A DNA stretch of 64,000 nucleotides from JAHEDH01 sp963745865 (GCA_963745865.1 CAVUYZ010000004.1:434001-498000), one strand, 5' to 3'. Positions 48,413 to 57,714 are shown, numbered from the stretch's first letter. Notes: generated by a model from the letters alone, not told the origin. Translations and numbers: made by a program.

Positions 48413-48482
48413 TCGCTCCGGCCGAAATCCGAAGCCACTGGGTGGCTCGCACGTCGCCCGCGATCACATTCGAGGTCCTCCC

Positions 48483-49254
48483 ATGACAAGCACGTACACA
48501 GAACCAACCGTCGACATCAACATCCCACGCTTCAGCCAGGCCATGGTGGCCGTCCTGACCGCCCTCGCATTCGTGGTTCAGCAACCCTGGCTCGTCGGGC
48601 TGACGTTCGCCGTTCTGGCGATCTCGTGGCTCGGCGGGCCGACCGTCGCCCCGCTCGCCCAGATGTACGTGCGCGGCATCCGCCCGCGCATCGACCCCAA
48701 CGGTCCCAGTGAGGTTGAACCGGCTGCGCCGCCACGTTTCGCCCAACTCGTCGGTGCGCTGTTTCTCGGGGCGTCCGGCATCGCATTCGTCGCAGGGGCG
48801 GATGCGGTGGGATGGGCGCTGAGCCTGATCGTGACAGCTCTGGCTGCCCTGGGAGCCACAACTCGCATCTGCGTCGGTTGCATCGTGTACGAGAGGGCGG
48901 TCGAGGCGATGATCACCCGCCTGATCATCGTCGGCGCCATCGTGGCGCTCGCCTGGCTTCTCGTAGCGTTACTGGAGCGGCGACGCGGCAGGGTCCGCCA
49001 CCAGCGTTCCTGCCGGGTTGACGCTCGTCACCGGCGACGACTGCAGGTTGTGCCCGCTTGCGGTTGCGGCCGCCGGTCGAACCGGGGTCCCGGTGAACCT
49101 GGTCGATGTCGGCGACGTTCCCGAGCAACGGATTCGCTCGCTCCCCACCGCTCTGGTCGCAGACGGCAACGGCATGGTCCTGGCACGCCGGTCGGGCCGC
49201 TCCGTCATCTCGGACATGCCGGTCCTCGCAGAGATGGCGAGGGCCACCGCATGA
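48483..49254 (+). CDS. DUF4395 membrane protein joined to a CxxC thioredoxin-like segment, frameshifted
   Basis: The first part (about 165 residues) is a DUF4395 membrane protein: IDINIPRF-like VDINIPRFSQAMVAVLTALA, then ALGATTRICVGCIVYERAVE with a conserved Cys pair (CVGC) and several hydrophobic helices. Near 48985 the frame shifts; the other frame continues AAGSATSVPAGLTLVTGDDC with a CRLC motif (DDCRLCPLAVAAAG), then PTALVADGNGMVLARRSGR, which looks like a small thioredoxin fold. No stop separates them once one base is adjusted, so a fusion is likely, although two adjacent genes are possible. It ends in an ATGA overlap with mec. Confidence 0.6.
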
Positions 49255-49682
49255 ACCGGGCGAACCCTCAGATCGTCATCGGCTCGCAACTCATCGATGA
49301 GATGGTTCGGCACGCATATGCCTGTCATCCCGAGGAGTCATGTGGGTTGCTCGCCGGGTCGAGCGACGGTGATATTCGGAGGGTGTTCCCGACCACCAAC
49401 ATCCTCCACTCGCCGACCAACTACACGATCGACCCGAAGGAGCACCTCGGGGCGATCCGCGAGTCCGAGGCCGCCGACCTCGAGATCGTCGGAGTCTTCC
49501 ACTCCCACCCCCACACCATCGGCTACCCCTCCGCCACCGATGTCACTCTGGCTCCCGAGCCGGACTGGCTGTATGTCCTGGTCGGCATGGAGGACTACCA
49601 CACCCCAACCGTCCGCGGATTTCGTATTCGTGACGGTCGGGTGATCGAAGAACCACTCGTCATAGAGGAGCAAACATCATGA
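49251..49682 (+). CDS. mec: JAMM/M67 metallopeptidase, Mec-type (CysO-cysteine peptidase)
   Basis: The 143-residue protein has the full JAMM+ motif: Glu28/29 in HPEESCGLL, then HSHPHTIGYPSATD with zinc ligands His84, His86 and Asp97 and Ser94. In mycobacteria Mec releases cysteine from the CysO-cysteine adduct. It is locked between DUF4395 and cysO by ATGA overlaps on both sides. A longer frame that seems to fuse DUF4395 with this domain is an artefact of the upstream frame shift. Confidence 0.9.
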   Translation: MNRANPQIVIGSQLIDEMVRHAYACHPEESCGLLAGSSDGDIRRVFPTTNILHSPTNYTIDPKEHLGAIRESEAADLEIVGVFHSHPHTIGYPSATDVTLAPEPDWLYVLVGMEDYHTPTVRGFRIRDGRVIEEPLVIEEQTS

Positions 49683-49960
49683 GCACCACCGTCAACCTGC
49701 CAACCATCCTTCGCCAGCACACCGGAGGGGCGAAGAGGGTCGAAGCCTCGGGAGCCACCGTTGGGGAAGTCTTCCGATCTCTCGGGGCCGACTATCCCAA
49801 GCTCGTCGAGCAGTTGACCGATCCGGACGGGAAGCTGCCCGTCTTCGTGAACGTGTTCCTCGACGACGAAGACATCCGGTATCTCGACGGACTCGAGACA
49901 GCAATCGACTCTGGATCCGACATCACGATCCTTCCGGCTGTCGCGGGCGGAGCGAGGTGA
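49679..49960 (+). CDS. cysO: CysO-type sulfur-carrier protein (MoaD/ThiS fold)
   Basis: The 93-residue ubiquitin-fold protein matches CysO: VNLPTILRQHTGGAKRVEAS, PVFVNVFLDDEDIRYLDGL, ITILPAVAGG. The diglycine (residues 90-91) that becomes the thiocarboxylate is followed by two extra residues, Ala-Arg. Mycobacterial CysO, as I recall it, ends directly in GG, so this form may need trimming, possibly by the adjacent JAMM protein. It carries sulfur to CysM. Starts overlap: ATGA from mec, GTGA into cysM. Confidence 0.9.
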   Translation: MSTTVNLPTILRQHTGGAKRVEASGATVGEVFRSLGADYPKLVEQLTDPDGKLPVFVNVFLDDEDIRYLDGLETAIDSGSDITILPAVAGGAR

Positions 49961-50986
49961 TCAGCACCGCCCCGACGATCTCTCGCTCCGATCTGGCGGC
50001 TCTACGGCATCGAGCCGACTCCGCTCATCGATCTGAGCGCGATCGCCCCGGACGGTGTTTCGCTCTACGCAAAAGCCGAGTGGCATCTGCCGACCGGCTC
50101 ACTGAAGGACCGCATCGCCGCAGCGATGATCGCCACCGCCAAGGCAGACGGGGCGCTCGACTCGGCGACCGAACTGCTCGAACCGTCGTCGGGCAACACC
50201 GGGATCGCCCTGGCCCGGATCGCAGCCATCGAAGGGATTCCCTTGACGGTGCTGGTGCCGGACAACGTGTCACCCGAGCGGATCGGGTTGCTTCGTGCGT
50301 TCGGTGCTCGGGTGGTGGAGACCCCTGGTGATGAAGGCTCGAACGGCGCCGTGCGGCGGGCAGAGGCGCTTGCCTCGAGTGGGCGGGCGCTCATGTTGCA
50401 CCAGTACGAGAACGAGGCGAATCCCCTCTCCCACGAGCTGAGCACCGGGCCCGAGATCATCGAGCAGCTCGGGGAGCGTGGGATCGACCGGCTGGATGCT
50501 TTCGTTGCAACACTCGGGACGGGCGGAACGCTCACCGGGGTCGCCCGGGCGCTTCGCCCGAGGTATCCCGACATGCGGGTCGTCGCTGCCGAGCCACCGT
50601 CCGGGGAGACCATCTCGGGGCTGCGGTCGCTCGAGGACGGGTACATCCCGCCGATCCTCGATCAGTCGCTCCTCGACGGGAAGATCCTCGTCCGGACGAA
50701 GGACTCGATCGTGATGACCCGGAGGCTCCTCGACGAGGCTGGTCTCTTCGTCGGCCCGAGTGCCGGAGCGGCGGTCCACGCGGCCGTCAGGGCCGCAAGC
50801 CGGCTCGAGCCGGGAGCAGTCATGGTGACGGTCCTGTGCGATGCGGGCTGGAAGTACCTCTCGACGGGTCTGTTCGATGGCACGGTCGACGATGCGACTG
50901 AGCCGGGTGCTCGGCATGACGCTCTGGTAGCGCTCGGGGGAGAGGTCCCCCGACAATCGGGCTTTCGGCGACTGTCCGCGAGATGA
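49957..50986 (+). CDS. cysM: CysM-type O-phosphoserine sulfhydrylase, one frame error
   Basis: The PLP enzyme adds CysO thiocarboxylate to aminoacrylate derived from O-phosphoserine. PTGSLKDRIAAAM holds the PLP lysine, EPSSGNTGIALA the substrate loop and GTGGTLTGVARALRP the phosphate loop. One extra C near 50002 splits the N-terminus: SRSD then WRLYGIEPTPLIDLSA. Corrected length is about 342 residues. The GTG at 49957 overlaps the cysO stop. The tail GGEVPRQSGFRRLSAR is longer than in cystathionine synthases. Use of CysO is inferred from the operon. Confidence 0.9.
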
Positions 50987-51037
50987 GCGCGCGGATAGTC
51001 TCGGGCCTGGACGCACGACCGCGAAAGGAACGGACCG

Positions 51038-51922
51038 ATGACCGATGGCCTGCTCGCCGGGATCGAAGCCGGCGGCACCAAGTTCATCTGCGCGGTGGCG
51101 CGCGGTCGTGACGACATCATCGACCGGGTGAGGATCGACACAACCGGCCCGGCGGAGACGCTCGGGCGCTGCCTCGAGTTCTTCGAAAAGTTCGACGGGA
51201 TCGGAGCCATGGGGATCGCCTCATTCGGTCCGCTCGAGTTGCGACTCGACGACGCTCGGTACGGCCAGATCACCGAGACGCCGAAGCCGGGGTGGAGCGG
51301 AACCGATCTCGTCGCGCCGTTCGTAGCGGCGCTCGATGTTCCGATCTCCATCGACACGGATGTGAATGGTGCGGCGCTCGCAGAATCTCGGTGGGGGGCG
51401 GCGACCGATGTCGAGAACTGTCTCTACCTGACGGTCGGCACCGGAGTTGGCGGCGGAGCTGTGATCGACGGTCGACCGGTCCACGGGCTCGTGCATCCCG
51501 AGATGGGCCATGTCTCGGTTGATCGTCTTACAGGCGACGAGTTCCCGGGGATCTGCCCGTTTCACGGCGATTGTCTCGAGGGGTTGGCCTCCGGACCGGC
51601 GATCGAGGCACGATGGGGCGCGAGGGGAGAGAGCCTCGACGGCATCATCGAGGAGGTTGTCCGGATCGAGGCAGCGACCCTCGCCTCCGGCCTTCGCCAG
51701 TTCGTATACGTCCTCGCTCCCCAGCGCATCATCATCGGAGGAGGCGTGGCGAAGATGCCCGACCTCCACGCCGCAGTGACCACCTCGTTGCTGGAGACGC
51801 TGCACGGCTACGGCGTCCAAACGGGTCACCGGGAGGGGTTCGTGGTTCCTCCTGGTCTCGGCGACGACGCCGGGTTGGCCGGAGCCATTGCGCTCGCCCA
51901 GAACGCCCACCGAGACGGATGA
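51038..51922 (+). CDS. ROK-family sugar kinase (fructokinase-like)
   Basis: The 294-residue kinase has the phosphate loop GIEAGGTKFICAV, the catalytic region DTDVNGAALAESRWG, VGTGVGGGAVIDG and the zinc motif GICPFHGDCLEGLASGPA. The short GICPFHGDCLEG spacing and the IEAGGTKF start resemble ROK fructokinases (ScrK/GmuE type). It phosphorylates a hexose with ATP. A GAAAGGA site precedes the ATG, 51 bases after cysM, so it may still be part of that transcript. The L,D-transpeptidase starts 6 bases after its stop. Confidence 0.88.
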   Translation: MTDGLLAGIEAGGTKFICAVARGRDDIIDRVRIDTTGPAETLGRCLEFFEKFDGIGAMGIASFGPLELRLDDARYGQITETPKPGWSGTDLVAPFVAALDVPISIDTDVNGAALAESRWGAATDVENCLYLTVGTGVGGGAVIDGRPVHGLVHPEMGHVSVDRLTGDEFPGICPFHGDCLEGLASGPAIEARWGARGESLDGIIEEVVRIEAATLASGLRQFVYVLAPQRIIIGGGVAKMPDLHAAVTTSLLETLHGYGVQTGHREGFVVPPGLGDDAGLAGAIALAQNAHRDG

Positions 51923-51928
51923 CCGACC

Positions 51929-52699
51929 GTGCGTATCGTCGCTGACCCGGTGAGATCGAAAGGGCGGATCGCCCTGACGATTCTGCTGGTCTGGCTGGTG
52001 TCGTCCGTGGCGTCTGCTGCGCCGGCGCGGGCCGAGTCACTCGAGATGGGCGACCAGTCGAATCTCGTCACCCATCTCCAGTTGCAACTCCGAGAGTTCG
52101 GGTTCTATCGAGGTCCCGCCGACGGGAGCTACGGCCCCAAGACCGCCCAGGCGGTGATGGCCTTCCACAAGCACATCGGCCTCGACCGAACGTTCGACTG
52201 GACCGACACTGATTGGCGGTTTCTGATGGCCTTCGAGCCACTCGCGACGTCGGATGGGGTCGGTGTGCGGGTCGACCTGGATCGGCAGGTGCTGTACTTC
52301 GTCGACCGTGACGGCTCGATGGCGATCGTGCCGGTGAGCAGCGGAAACGGTCAGCGTTACGTGAACGCATCCGGGCGCCGGGTCAGCGCCGTGACTCCGA
52401 CCGGGGAGTATCGCTTCTACAAGCACTATGACGGACCGCGGGTGAGCTATCTCGGGACGCTGTGGAAGCCGTGGTATTTCTACGGCGGGTACGCCATCCA
52501 CGGCTCGTCATCGGTCCCGGGATTCCCCGCCTCCCACGGATGCGTCCGCGTGCCCAATTGGGAGGCCGACTGGTTCGCGTCCGAGTTCTGGATCGGGATG
52601 CCGGTGTCGGTGTTCCGGGGCGGCGTGTCAGGACCACCCACCGAGCTCGAGCCTCAGCCCGTGATGGATCGCGCGATGACCGTGGCCAGGGTCGACTAG
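51929..52699 (+). CDS. secreted L,D-transpeptidase with peptidoglycan-binding domain
   Basis: The 256-residue protein has a Sec signal peptide (IALTILLVWLVSSVASAAPA), a peptidoglycan-binding 1 domain (residues 42-85, LQLQLREFGFYRGPADGSYG) and a YkuD catalytic domain with YAIHGSSSVPGFPASHGCVR, where His and the nucleophile Cys lie. It forms 3-3 cross-links or attaches proteins to peptidoglycan in the wall. GTG 51929 starts 6 bases after the ROK gene. Its TAG stop is part of the CTAG target where the IS inserted. Confidence 0.9.
   Translation: MRIVADPVRSKGRIALTILLVWLVSSVASAAPARAESLEMGDQSNLVTHLQLQLREFGFYRGPADGSYGPKTAQAVMAFHKHIGLDRTFDWTDTDWRFLMAFEPLATSDGVGVRVDLDRQVLYFVDRDGSMAIVPVSSGNGQRYVNASGRRVSAVTPTGEYRFYKHYDGPRVSYLGTLWKPWYFYGGYAIHGSSSVPGFPASHGCVRVPNWEADWFASEFWIGMPVSVFRGGVSGPPTELEPQPVMDRAMTVARVD
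52696..52699. repeat. left target-site duplication CTAG
   Basis: CTAG directly precedes the left IS end and is repeated at 54456-54459. It contains the TAG stop of the L,D-transpeptidase. Confidence 0.8.
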
Positions 52700-52715
52700 G
52701 AGACTGCTGAGTAAT
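52700..52715 (+). repeat. left terminal inverted repeat of the IS
   Basis: GAGACTGCTGAGTAAT; pairs with the right end at 14 of 16 positions. Confidence 0.8.
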
Positions 52716-52764
52716 TCGTGGTTTGGTGCTCGCGTTCGCGAACGCGGGGTGGGAGACTGGGGGG

Positions 52765-54305
52765 ATGCAGGGCAGCAGTGGTTCGGATCGGGAGTTGTTG
52801 GACGCGGCGGCGCTGGTGGGTCATCTGGTCCCGGAGGGGTCGGTGTATTCGTTTCTGGCGGAGCATCGCCGCTGGTTGTTTCCCGACGAGATGTTCGCCG
52901 ATTTGTTCGGGTCTGGCCGTGGCCGCCCGTCGATGCCGGCGGATGTGGTGGCCACGGTGATGGTGTTGCAGTCGCTGGAGGGGCTGTCGGATCGGGACGC
53001 TATCGAAGCGTTGCGGACGGATCTGCGGTGGAAGGTGGCGGCTGGTCTGTCGTTGGGTGATGAGGGGTTTCATCCGACGGTGTTGACGCTGTGGCGCAAC
53101 AGGTTGCGGAAATCGGATGCTCCGGAGCGGATCTTCAACGCGGTGCGGGCAGTGGTCGAAGCGACAGGTGTGTTGAAGGGAAAGACTCGTCGAGCGTTGG
53201 ACTCGACGTTGTTGGATGACGCGGTAGCGACCCAGGACACGGTCACCCAGTTGGTGTCGATGATCCGTCGGGTCCGCAAGTCGATCCCTCAGGCCGCCGC
53301 AGTTGAAGTGTCGGCGCATGACTATGACCAGTCGGGTAAGCCGGCTTGTGCTTGGAACGATCCGGACGCCCGCGATCAGCTCGTCACCGCTCTGGTCAGC
53401 GACGCGTTGGCGGTTCTGGATGTCGTCGCCGGTCTCGAGCTGACCGACGACGACCACCAGCTGGTGGCGTTGCTGGCTTTGGTCGCCGGCCAAGACGTCG
53501 AACCTGATCCTGATCGAGGAGATGGCGGCTGGCGGATCGCCCGCAACGTCGCACCGGATCGGACGATCTCGACGGTGGATCCCGAGGCCCGGCACATGCA
53601 CAAGTCCCGATCCAGCTACGGGACGGCTTCAAAGCGCATGTGGCGGTCGAACCCGACACCGGGATCATCACTGGATGTGACCTCACTCCCGCCAACACCG
53701 GAGACGGAGGTGTCGGAGTGGCGTTGCTCGCTGGCGAAGACCCCGGGTTGGAAGTGCTGGCCGATTCGGCGTACGGGTCAGGGCAGGTAAGAGCCGATCT
53801 GGCCGCAGCCGACCACACGGCTGTGATCAAGCCCATGCCGCTGGCTCGGAATCCCAAGCTCTCCGGCGACCAGTTCACCCGTGACGACTTCACCATCAAC
53901 CATGAGGCAGCCACGGTGACCTGTCCCAATGCAGAAACGGTGTCGATCACTATCAACGGCCAAGCCCACTTCAAGGCCCGCTGCCGGGGGTGTCCCCTCC
54001 GCAGCCGGTGCACCTCCGCCAAAGCCGGCAGAACATTCAGTGTCGGAGCACACGACCAACTCCTCGCTCAAGCGCGAACCGACTGGCAGCACGGAGTCGG
54101 CGTCGATGACTACCGCCAACACCGACCCATGGTGGAACGAACCATCGCCTGGCTCGTAGCCGACGGACACAGACGAGTCCGCTACCGAGGCGTCGACCGC
54201 AACCGGATCGGTCTCAGCGTCCGAGCCGCCGCCATCAACCTACGCCGACTCATCAATCTCGGACTCACTCGGGACGCCGAAGGCTGGACACTCGCCCCCA
54301 CATAG
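52765..54305 (+). CDS. IS1182-type DDE transposase, one frame error
   Basis: The transposase cuts and joins the element ends. The N-terminal domain (LVPEGSVYSFLAEHRRWLFP, then SLEGLSDRDAIEALRTDLRW) and the DDE core (ALDSTLLDDA, HVAVEPDTGIITGCDLTPAN, ADSAYGSG) are typical. CPNAETVSITINGQAHFKARCRGCPLRSRC, given here as CRGCPLRSRC, is the Cys-rich insertion of IS1182 enzymes, and HRPMVERTIAWL contains the last catalytic Glu. A missing G near 53630 in a GGG run splits it. Full length would be about 514 residues. ATG 52765 is chosen; a TTG at 52723 is also in frame. Confidence 0.85.
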
Positions 54306-54439
54306 ACCCTCAATTGGTCCCAGACCACGCCGCCGGATCCCAGAGGCGGCAGCCAACACACTCAACTCGCAGACCCAAGAAGCGACGGCCGCACCCATCG
54401 CACGACAACAACCCCACGTGGCAGCAAACCCGGGACAAG

Positions 54440-54455
54440 ATTACTCAGCGGACTC
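54440..54455 (-). repeat. right terminal inverted repeat of the IS
   Basis: The reverse complement reads GAGTCCGCTGAGTAAT; it is followed by the right CTAG copy. Confidence 0.8.
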
Positions 54456-54459
54456 CTAG
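54456..54459. repeat. right target-site duplication CTAG
   Basis: Second copy of the CTAG target. It contains, on the minus strand, the TAG stop of the DUF255 gene. Confidence 0.8.
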
Positions 54460-56473
54460 CCGTCCAGCGCCTCGCGAAGGGCTTCGGTTCCCTCCACGGG
54501 TGCCTCGCACACGAAGCGCTCGCACAGGTACGCCAACGTCTGGTCGGGTCGGTATCGGTGTTCGAGGAGTGGGATCGCCCCGGTCCCGTCCATGTCGATC
54601 GCCACGACAAGCTCGGGTCTGAACCGCTCCCATGCGACGGTCGCGAGATCGGGAGCGGACGGCCCGGTCACCGCCAGTTCCCGGGTTCCTCGGACCGTTG
54701 AAGCGGCGATTGCCAGGAGATGTCCGACCGAACTGGGATAGCGGTCCATCAGCAGCCCGCCCGCTGCCATGATCCGATCTGCCCGATCCAGGAGATCGAT
54801 ATCGCCCGTGAAGAGCCCGAGCTGCACCAGCGCCTCGGCCGCCAGCGAATTTCCCGAGGGGAGAGGGTTGTCCATCTGGTCCTTCTTGCGCACGATCAGC
54901 TGTTCAGCGTCGTCACCCGCGGTGAACATCGCCCCGCCCTCGGGATCGCTGAACAGGTCGACGAGCCCTTCGACCAGGCGCTTAGCCTCGGAGTACCAGT
55001 GGATCTCGCCTGTGGCCTGGTAGAGGGAGAACAGCCCCAGTGCCAGCGCCGCATGGTCCTCGAGGAAACCAGGGACACTCGCCCGTCCGTCGGTCCAAGC
55101 GCGCAGCAGGCGCCCGTCTTCTCTCACGAGGTTCTCGAGGATGAACGAGGCACACCTCCTGGCATCTTCGAGGTACCCGTCATCACCCAGGACCGCTCCT
55201 GCTTCTGCGAATGCCCGGATGGCGAGTCCGTTCCACGAGGTGACCACCTTGTCGTCGAGGCCTGGGGGAACACGCTCCGTTCGGGCGCGTCTGAGCCCTT
55301 CGAGCGCTCGGTCGACCGCGCGCTCGATGGTGTCTCGATCGGCATCCAGCGTTTCGGCTGCCTCTGAGACGCTGACCGCTCGGTGGAGCACATTCGAGCC
55401 CTCGAAGTTGCCAGAGCGCGTGACGCCGAAGATCAATGCGGCGATCGCAGCGTCGTCTCCGGTGGCCGCCTCGAACTCGTCGAGGGTGAACACGGCGAAC
55501 TTGCCCTCTTCGCCCTCGGAGTCGGCATCCTGCGCCGAGTAGTAGCCGCCATCCGGGTGGCGCAGATGCCGGTTCATGTAGTCGAGCGTCTCCCGAGCAA
55601 TCGTCCAGAGTTCCGCGTCGTCGAGGACCTGTCCGGCGCGCAGGTAGATGCGGGCCAACTGAGCGTTGTCGTACAGCATCTTCTCGAAGTGGGGAACCAG
55701 CCATTCGGCGTCGACCGAATACCGGGCGAACCCGCCGATCACATGGTCGTAGATCCCGCCTCTGGCCATGGCGACGAGTGCGTGTCGAACCACCGGCGTC
55801 GCACGATCGGCCCACGGTTGGTCGGCGACCCGGAGCAGGAACTCGAGGACAGGTGCCTGGGGAAACTTGGGGGCTCCGCCGAACCCACCGTTGACCGGAT
55901 CCGCCGCGTCGATGATCTTCCGGTAGGCCGAGAGCAACAGATCGGTGTCGCGGGCCGGTGTCACCGGCGGGGGTCTGGCGGTCGATCGCCGCTGTCAGGC
56001 GACCCGCCTGGTCGAGCAACGATTGTCTGTCGGTGCGCCACGACTCGCTGATCGCCTCGAGTACGCGGGTGAACGCCGGCATGCCGGGCCGATCGACCCG
56101 CGGAAAGTAGGTGCCGGCGTAGAACGGTCTTGCCTCGGGGGTCAGCCACACGGTCATTGGCCAGCCACCGCGACCTGTGAGTGCCTGGACCGCCTCCATG
56201 TAGACCGCGTCGACGTCCGGGCGCTCCTCACGGTCGACCTTGACGCTCACGAAATCACGATTCATGAGTTGCGGCGGTTACGTCGTCTTCGAACGACTCG
56301 TGCGCCATCACATGACACCAGTGACATGCCGAGTAGCCGACCGACAGGATCACCGGGACGTCACGCGTGGCCGCCTCTGCGAACGGCTCGGGGCCCCATT
56401 CCCACCAATCCACCGGGTTGGTGGCGTGCTGGAGGAGGTACGGGCTGGCGGATTCTGTCAGTCGGTTGGGCAC
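54456..56473 (-). CDS. DUF255 thioredoxin-like/AGE-type protein (YyaL/SSP411 family), two frame errors
   Basis: The N-terminal thioredoxin-like domain has LTESASPYLLQHATNPVDWW and GYSACHWCHVMAHESFED with a CHWC active-site motif. The long C-terminal part is an alpha/alpha barrel related to N-acylglucosamine 2-epimerases (GGIYDHVIGGFARYSVDAEW, PHFEKMLYDNAQLARIY, DADSEGEEGKFAV). The family's reaction is not known. Frame breaks near 56262 and 55968 divide it; corrected length is about 671 residues, the family size. GTG 56473 is fixed by a TAGCGT box. The stop codon lies in the IS target CTAG. Confidence 0.88.
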
Positions 56474-56479
56474 GATTCC

Positions 56480-56485
56480 ACGCTA
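56480..56485 (-). promoter_or_regulatory. -10 box TAGCGT, leaderless start of the DUF255 gene
   Basis: On the minus strand TAGCGT ends 6 bases before GTG 56473. Confidence 0.55.
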
Positions 56486-56558
56486 TCGACCCCCGGTTCC
56501 AACGCCGAAGCCGGAGTCGGATTCCCCATTACCACGCCGGTCGACCTGGAACAAATAC

Positions 56559-56584
56559 CCACAGCATCCGGTTGCTGTGGATAA
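56559..56584 (+). promoter_or_regulatory. palindrome with a perfect DnaA-box sequence
   Basis: CCACAGCA (56559-56566) and TGCTGTGG (56573-56580) form an 8-bp inverted repeat around TCCGGT. Its right arm continues as TGTGGATAA (56576-56584), the complement of the consensus DnaA box TTATCCACA. It lies about 80 bases upstream of the sigma-factor promoter. Confidence 0.4.
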
Positions 56585-56664
56585 CTCTGGGGGTAACCCT
56601 GGGGAAACGTCGTGTGACCCAACGGTGTACGGCTGCCGTGCTTGTCGGGCGGGCCCGAAGGGGG

Positions 56665-56693
56665 TTCACAAACCTATGCACATCTGTCATATT
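56665..56693 (+). promoter_or_regulatory. promoter of the sigma-factor gene
   Basis: TTCACA and CATATT are separated by 17 bases, five and four matches to the sigma-70 consensus. The -10 box ends 61 bases before GTG 56755. Confidence 0.55.
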
Positions 56694-56754
56694 GAGGCCC
56701 CGGCTCACGACTCGGTCGCTTCCGAGCAGCGGCCGAACAGCGAGGAGTTGCCCT

Positions 56755-57714
56755 GTGTCGCCTGACACCCGCAAGAGTGTCGTCGGCAAGCTGACCGACG
56801 AACGAGGACGCCTGACGACGGACCTCGTGTCGCAGTATCTGACCGCTATTGGTGAGTACGACCTGTTGACCGCCGAGCAGGAGGTCGAGCTGGCCCAGAT
56901 GATCGAGTCAGGCGAGGACGCACTCGACCGATTGGACGACGGCGCCTTCTCCGGGAAGAGGCAAGAACTGGAGCTCCGTCGCGCCGAGCGGAAAGGTCGC
57001 GAGGCCAAGGATGCGTTTCTGACCGCCAATCTCCGGCTGGTCGTTGCCAACGCCCGCCGCTACGCCAACACGTCGGGCATCGACTTCCTCGATCTGATCC
57101 AGGAAGGGAACCTCGGCCTGATTCGCGCAGTGGAGAAATTCGACTGGCGGAAGGGCTTCAAATTCTCGACCTACGCCACCTGGTGGATCAGACAGGCGAT
57201 CACCAGGGCGATCGCCGACAAGTCTCGAACCGTCCGCATCCCGGTCCACCTCCACGACACCCTCGCTGCGGTCCGGTCGGCCCAGTCGAGCCTCAAAGCC
57301 GAACTCGGTCGGGATCCTCGCCCCGAGGAGATCGCAGAGGAGGCCGGGGTCACCGTCGACAAAGTCGAGTTGGCGCTCGGGGTTGCGGATACGGTCTCGC
57401 TCGAACAACCGATCGGCGAGGACGGTGCCCAGCTCGGTGATTTCATTCAGGACGAGGAAGCAGCGGATCCGATGACCATCACCGAGAAGATGGACGTCGC
57501 CGAGTCTCTGCGGAATTCGATCCAACGACTCCCGATGCGGGAGGGTCGGATCCTGTCGCTGCGATACGGCTTCTACGACGGTATCCCGAGAACACTCGAG
57601 GAGATCGGCGAGGAGTTCAGCCTGACGAGAGAGCGCATTCGACAGCTCGAGAAGCTTGCGCTGTGTCGGCTGCGCCACCCGTCGTTCGGGATCCGAGAGG
57701 CCGACCTGATCTGA
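56755..57714 (+). CDS. sigma-70 family sigma factor, group 1/2 (SigA/SigB-like)
   Basis: The 319-residue protein lacks the long N-terminal extension of primary actinobacterial sigma factors and resembles SigB/Hrd-type group 2 factors. Region 1.2 is DLVSQYLTAIGEYDLLTAEQ, region 2 contains NLRLVVANARRYANTSGIDF and KGFKFSTYATWWIRQAITRA, region 3 includes LGRDPRPEEIAEEAGVT, and region 4.2 has TLEEIGEEFSLTRERIRQLE. All promoter-contact regions are intact. GTG 56755 follows a GAGGAG site. It could be a stationary-phase or stress factor, but it could also be a short primary factor. Confidence 0.92.
   Translation: MSPDTRKSVVGKLTDERGRLTTDLVSQYLTAIGEYDLLTAEQEVELAQMIESGEDALDRLDDGAFSGKRQELELRRAERKGREAKDAFLTANLRLVVANARRYANTSGIDFLDLIQEGNLGLIRAVEKFDWRKGFKFSTYATWWIRQAITRAIADKSRTVRIPVHLHDTLAAVRSAQSSLKAELGRDPRPEEIAEEAGVTVDKVELALGVADTVSLEQPIGEDGAQLGDFIQDEEAADPMTITEKMDVAESLRNSIQRLPMREGRILSLRYGFYDGIPRTLEEIGEEFSLTRERIRQLEKLALCRLRHPSFGIREADLI

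Larger units (their letters stand above)
52700..54455 (+). mobile_element. IS1182-like insertion sequence, 1,756 bp
   Basis: The element is bounded by imperfect inverted repeats: 52700-52715 (GAGACTGCTGAGTAAT) and the complement of 54440-54455 (GAGTCCGCTGAGTAAT), 14 of 16 identical. A CTAG duplication flanks it. It carries one transposase gene; the 150 bases after that gene contain no further gene. Insertion lies exactly between two convergent genes and spares both. The IS1182 assignment rests on the transposase type and the ends. Confidence 0.85.

Noticed and set aside
48483..49682. 399-residue apparent fusion of DUF4395 with the JAMM peptidase
   Set aside because: The middle is read in the wrong frame. 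The true frame there encodes a CxxC thioredoxin-like segment that stops at 49254, overlapping the JAMM start.
54306..54455. Passenger gene in the IS after the transposase
   Set aside because: Only a short Arg/Pro/Thr-rich frame is present, with no ribosome site; it is probably the non-coding end of the element.
56559..56584. Replication origin
   Set aside because: There is only one DnaA box, with no AT-rich region and no dnaA, dnaN or rpmH nearby.
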